Shown here piece by piece: positions 60,301 to 64,000 of a stretch of 64,000 nucleotides of DNA (positions within the stretch are counted from its first letter, which is position 1; every line of letters starts with the position of its first letter). A program made the position numbers and the translations under genes. The stretch comes from Rehmannia glutinosa (Eukaryota; Streptophyta; Magnoliopsida; Lamiales; Orobanchaceae). Under the pieces are notes generated by a model. That model saw only the letters and a program-made list of their open reading frames with translations, searched no databases and was not told the origin of the DNA. The DNA is taken from positions 45,917,335-45,981,334 of the forward strand of contig CM071930.1 of assembly GCA_016081115.2 (NCBI GenBank), given 5' to 3'.

Positions 60301-62469
60301 TTAAGAGTTTTGAGATAAATAAAATCATCCTTTAAAAGCCCATGGACTAGATTGTAAAATTTTGAAAGTTTAAGGGCTACTTTGCAATTTTAAAACTGCA
60401 CCAGACCTAAACTTTAAAATTTGAAATTTTTACTCTTAAGGTACTGGGAATTACATATTTTAAAATTATACCAAAAATCCAAGTGGTTAGGGCTTGGAAA
60501 GTAATTTTAATAAAATTGAGGGACTAATGTGTAAAATACTAAACTTGAGGACCCAAATGAAATTTCCAGGACTTATGCAGCCCATGCACCTGGAAATACT
60601 AACTTAACTATAACTTAATTATATTTTGGACCCAAGGTTCAAATTTCATAACAATTGCACCCTAAAAGCCTTAAAGACAATTATTTCAAAATGGGACAAA
60701 AATGATATTTTTAAAAGTTAAAGGACCTACACATATTTGTTTTACAAAATGCTTTTGTCCCAATATCCCACTAACCTTAATGACATTTGCCAACTGGAAT
60801 CACATTAAAAGCCCTTCCGGTTTGTGAGTTCCGATTATTTTAAACTTAAGGTCCAAATTGGCAATTTTTACAAATTTGGGGCCAATATGAGAATTTTACA
60901 AACGCTCGACCTCAAAACTTTAAAACCCTGAATCTCTGGATAATTTGGCGAATTTAGGAACTGACCTCATAATTTTTCAAGGTCGGGATATTTATTTATT
61001 CAATTTTTAACCCCAAAAGTATTGGTTTTTACAAAATGGGGCTAATTGCAAATTTTCTTTTTATTAAGGACCTAACTCAAATTATTTTCGTTTTACTAAA
61101 ACAGCCGTGGACCCTCTGGCTTTAATTATTAATTAAAATATTTTATTTTCTCAAAAACCCCTTGACTTATCGGATCGTCTTGACCGATTAATACCCGATC
61201 GCGAGCGACTTCCAAATCTTGCGATTTTGAATCTATAACGGGACTTATGTTCCACCTAATCTTTCAAGATATCGAAGATTACTTATCCTTCCGATAATCG
61301 TCTTCATCCAAATAGCTGCACCAACGCCATAATTGCCACTCGCGATTTTCGAAAATTTTCTTGAACTGCTTGGTTGACTACCTGAACTTGTTTTACCTTC
61401 CTGCCTGAGTCAACTTGGTGTGTCGAGCTCACAGTCGGAATGGATACGTCGGGGATGGAACCCAGTAGCTCGGCTGCTATTCCACTCTTTTGGCCCCATC
61501 GTCCTAATCCCGCAACTGAGGGACGGAGTTTGTCCAAGGGAAGCGGGTCGTAGTACTTGAGGTATAATCATGATTATGACAAATCCGAGCCTTGCTAGCT
61601 CCACTATGGATTTTGTCTTTGCCTATGGAGCGATAAAAGGACAGGTCTTGGACCATCTTGCTCGGGGAGTTACAAGGAAGAACGAAGGAATCGATGTCTG
61701 ATCCACACGATTCTGGAGTTAATCGAACCCGTTTGGTTGGCGCTACAAATCCATATGCAACCGCTACTTGTATTGCATTGGTTGGCGCTACAAATCCGTA
61801 CGCAACCATTATTTATCTTGCATAGGATTGGCATTACATTCCGTACGCAATCCTACCTGTCTTGCCTGAATCACATAATGCTTGTGTGACCACGAACTGT
61901 TTCTTAAACTGTATAAGTATATTACTTAAATATTTTATCACGACGCATGTGGACTGTGTGTGAGTTCATGCATCATATCTCACACGTTTTCATACAACTG
62001 TTTTCTCGCATTAACTATATATCGCCACACTTGCACACGATCACCCCATCCACTGAGATTTTTGTCTCATCCCCACATGTTTTCTAACCTTTAGATGAGG
62101 ACTTCGTTGAAGATGTTGAACCTACCACGGACTGAGCTCCTGTGCTCCGCTTATTGGACTTACTATCTTTTATTGTTGATGTCGCTGGACTTGTTTCTTT
62201 TATTTGCTGTTGGACTCTCTTATTCTCTTTTCATTCCGGTCTGTAACTCAAGGGCGTAGGACCCTTTGACTATTAAGTTGTTATCTTTAGATTGTTCTCG
62301 GGGATGTAATTTGGATATTGTGGACTATAAGTTGTAACTTGTACTTTTTTTTTATTTCCGCTGCTATTTGACTATGTTCCATTAGGTTTTCGTTGATATT
62401 TTCTAGACTGTTTGGTTTACTTGTATTTAAGTTGTGGATCATTGTCGCGTTCCCGTCTGGGGCGTGACA
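57343..62469 (+). repeat. Tandem unit 3, ending in the Gypsy B 5' LTR border
   Basis: Same layout. The B/A junction is at 60216-60228. The A-type text lasts only to about 60963-61025 and then changes to a third, B-type text (ACAAAATGGGGCTAATTGC, CGCGAGCGACTTCC, and ACGCCATAATTGCCACTCGC in place of the 28-bp patch) through to GGGGCGTGACA at 62469. The LTR here is thus a B/A/B mosaic attached to the Gypsy B interior. Confidence 0.92.
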
Positions 62470-62476
62470 GTTAGAG

Positions 62477-62488
62477 TGGTATCAGAGC
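62477..62488 (+). promoter_or_regulatory. Gypsy B primer-binding site
   Basis: TGGTATCAGAGC, seven bases after the LTR end at 62469. It is complementary to initiator tRNA-Met and intact, unlike the one in Gypsy A. Confidence 0.9.
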
Positions 62489-62778
62489 TCGGCTAGTAAG
62501 ATGGAAACTTACACCGAGCTGACCCAAGATAGGACCCTCGGTCTGTGTTTTGGGTAGTACCGTGACTTGACTAATTAAGTGTGAATCGATTTCAATTTGG
62601 CATAGAACCATATTATTGAGATTGAAACTAAGTTAGAACGTATACTTGGAGATTCCATAGTCATACTTGTCTTGATTTAGTTGACTCTTGATTGACTTTC
62701 TTTGTTCATTCTTTCCTTATTCCCTCCTTATCTTTCCTTTACCTTTCACTGATCCGTCTTAGTTTTGTTTGATCAGGA

Positions 62779-63493
62779 TGGAGCCGGCGCCACCTTCTTG
62801 GTGGGACGTTTTGAGCCCGTGCCGAGCGAGAGTACTACCGAGCACTTATGATTCACTGGCACCGGGAGAGTATTCGGGCGACCTCAGAACTGTCCGAGGA
62901 GCGCCAGCGTAACAGGGACTTGACACAGCGCTTGGCAAGAAGCCAAGACGAAAAGAATGAGTTGACCATCATCATTAAGGACCGGGACAACACCATCCGG
63001 GCGCGGGAGGATCAGATACAGATTATCCAGGAGCCCTGGATAATGTGCGAGAGAAAATGAAGAGAGCAAGTGACGGCCGCCAGAAGTGGGAAATGGACGC
63101 CCACATGTCTCGAGACACCATTGAGCGCTTGGAGGAGACCCTCATCAAGCAGATGACAGTGATAGAGGACCTTACACAGGCCTTAGCCTAGAGAGACGCT
63201 GCTCTGGAGGCTTCTTTGGCAGCTAATGCGCAACTATTGCCACCACCCGAGGTGGAGCCCGTACCTGACGCTGAGGAGGACCCTGAGGAGGACCCGAGGA
63301 GGATCCCGAGGAGGATCCAGTCGAGGTTGGAGAGCCTGAGGCACTTGAGGCTGCTCCACTTGATGATGCACATGGATTCGAGCAGTGGTTGGATTCCATT
63401 GATTGGCCGGAGGTCGAGGCGCCACCTCAACCCAACTAGGCCTCGATTATGGACATAGCTGCTAATGACGATGATGGCGATCTCACTGATTAG
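62779..63493 (+). pseudogene. Gypsy B leader ORF upstream of gag (coiled coil plus acidic tail)
   Basis: Better preserved than in Gypsy A. ATG at 62779 opens MEPAPPSWWDV. After a shift the frame at 62848-63060 has HWHRESIRATSELSEERQRN, RDLTQRLARSQDEKNELTII and KDRDNTIRAREDQIQII, a heptad-rich coiled coil. Further pieces are RDTIERLEETLIKQ and MTVIEDLTQALA, with a TAG at about 63189. Then come RDAALEASLAANAQ, an acidic EEDPEEDP run, FEQWLDSIDWPEVEAPP and, at the end, NDDDGDLTD with stop. It is about 230 codons long. It precedes gag by about 300 bp. No family is recognised. Confidence 0.6.
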
Positions 63494-63789
63494 TTAGCTT
63501 GATTGTCAGTTTGTGCTTTCGTTGTTGTAGACACTTATTCCTCCATGTTGTACCTTGCTTTCTGTTGTATTAGATTCAGTTGTATTTTGATTCAGATGTA
63601 TCTTTGACTCGGTATTACTATTGTTGTACTTCATGGGTGTATTCAAGTTTTACATTAATGGATATGCCTTTGCTATTTATCCAGTGTCTTGTGTTTTGTT
63701 GTTACTTTCCCTACGATATAACTTGCTTTACGCGAATAATTATTGTATTCATTTACTCGTGGATTGCAACTAACACTTCAAGATACAGA

Positions 63790-64000
63790 ATGGCTGAACA
63801 TCGTGGACGTGGGAGACCTTGCCGAGTTCCCCAAGGGAATGATGATGTACCCAGGGACCGGGTACCCTCCCCTGAATTACCACCGCCTCCTCCACCTGTT
63901 GCAGGAGACAACTTGACTGCACAGGCCCTACAACAAATACTGGTTTTCATGAGGCAACAAGCAGATCCTCAACGCCGAGCTCCCGAACCCGCCAGAGAGG
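63790..64000 (+). CDS. gag: Gypsy B gag, N-terminal part, cut by window edge
   Basis: ATG at 63790 opens MAEHRGRGRPCRVPQGNDD, then a proline-rich ELPPPPPPVAGD and LTAQALQQILVFMRQQADP. The frame is open to the window end with no break. The start matches Gypsy A's at 34386. Gag core and pol would lie to the right. This is the one retrotransposon coding start in the window that shows no damage, as far as it can be read. Confidence 0.8.
   Translation, partial: MAEHRGRGRPCRVPQGNDDVPRDRVPSPELPPPPPPVAGDNLTAQALQQILVFMRQQADPQRRAPEPARE

Noticed and set aside
47079..62469. Array as classic centromeric satellite or rDNA spacer
   Set aside because: The unit is 5.13 kb of identifiable LTR and transposon-arm sequence, only three units are present, and no rRNA sequence occurs.
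62477..62488. TGGTATCAGAGC as part of a tRNA gene
   Set aside because: Only the primer-site complement is present; no cloverleaf arms around it. No complete tRNA gene was seen in the window.

Overview
This window is nuclear DNA of a flowering plant, probably a eudicot. It is an AT-rich, transposon-dense stretch of the kind found in pericentromeric or other heterochromatic regions. I see no host protein gene, tRNA, rRNA or CRISPR array. Almost everything recognisable is LTR retrotransposon, with a LINE remnant and several DNA-transposon derivatives. The coding regions are all frameshifted, interrupted or cut by the window edge.

Layout. (1) 1-2275: the 5' end of a SIRE-like Ty1/copia element (Copia C) on the minus strand, comprising a gag fragment, the primer-binding site and a 1.6 kb LTR. 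(2) 2276-6811: a minus-strand, apparently non-coding Athila/Tat-like LTR element. Its 3' LTR is cut by Copia C, and its 5' LTR carries a TATA box and a cluster of CACACGG/CCGTGTG palindromes. It abuts the 3' part of a LINE ORF2 (6812-7656). (3) About 7.7-14.8 kb: AT-rich non-coding DNA with degenerate tandem repeats, a Tourist-like MITE (10739-11147) and a Mutator-like insertion (11614-12616). (4) 14774-62469: a deeply nested stack. A Ty3/gypsy Tekay-type LTR (Gypsy B) is split by a Mutator-like element with a 10-bp target duplication. That element is split by a second Tekay-type element, Gypsy A (16052-47078, target duplication AATAA). Gypsy A's 5' LTR holds a complete minus-strand SIRE-like element, Copia D (16700-29685, target duplication GTCTC). 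Gypsy A's 3' LTR holds an inverted solo LTR of its own family (40944-45010). (5) 47079-62469: a tandem array of about 5.13 kb units. Each unit joins the right arm of the Mutator-like element to a chimeric LTR that is B-type at its 5' side and A-type at its 3' side. It ends in Gypsy B's primer-binding site, a leader ORF and the start of gag, which runs off the right edge.

The most interesting points are these. The chimeric-LTR array looks like repeated unequal exchange between LTRs of two nested elements, seeded once at a 13-bp microhomology. A coiled-coil/acidic ORF lies upstream of gag in both Gypsy elements. Copia D has a very large third ORF after pol. The LTR leaders contain conserved modules that resemble short U-rich introns. 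Sequence disagreement between near-identical copies is concentrated at CAG/CTG/CCG sites, which suggests CHG-methylation-linked base-calling errors and means many apparent frameshifts may not be real.
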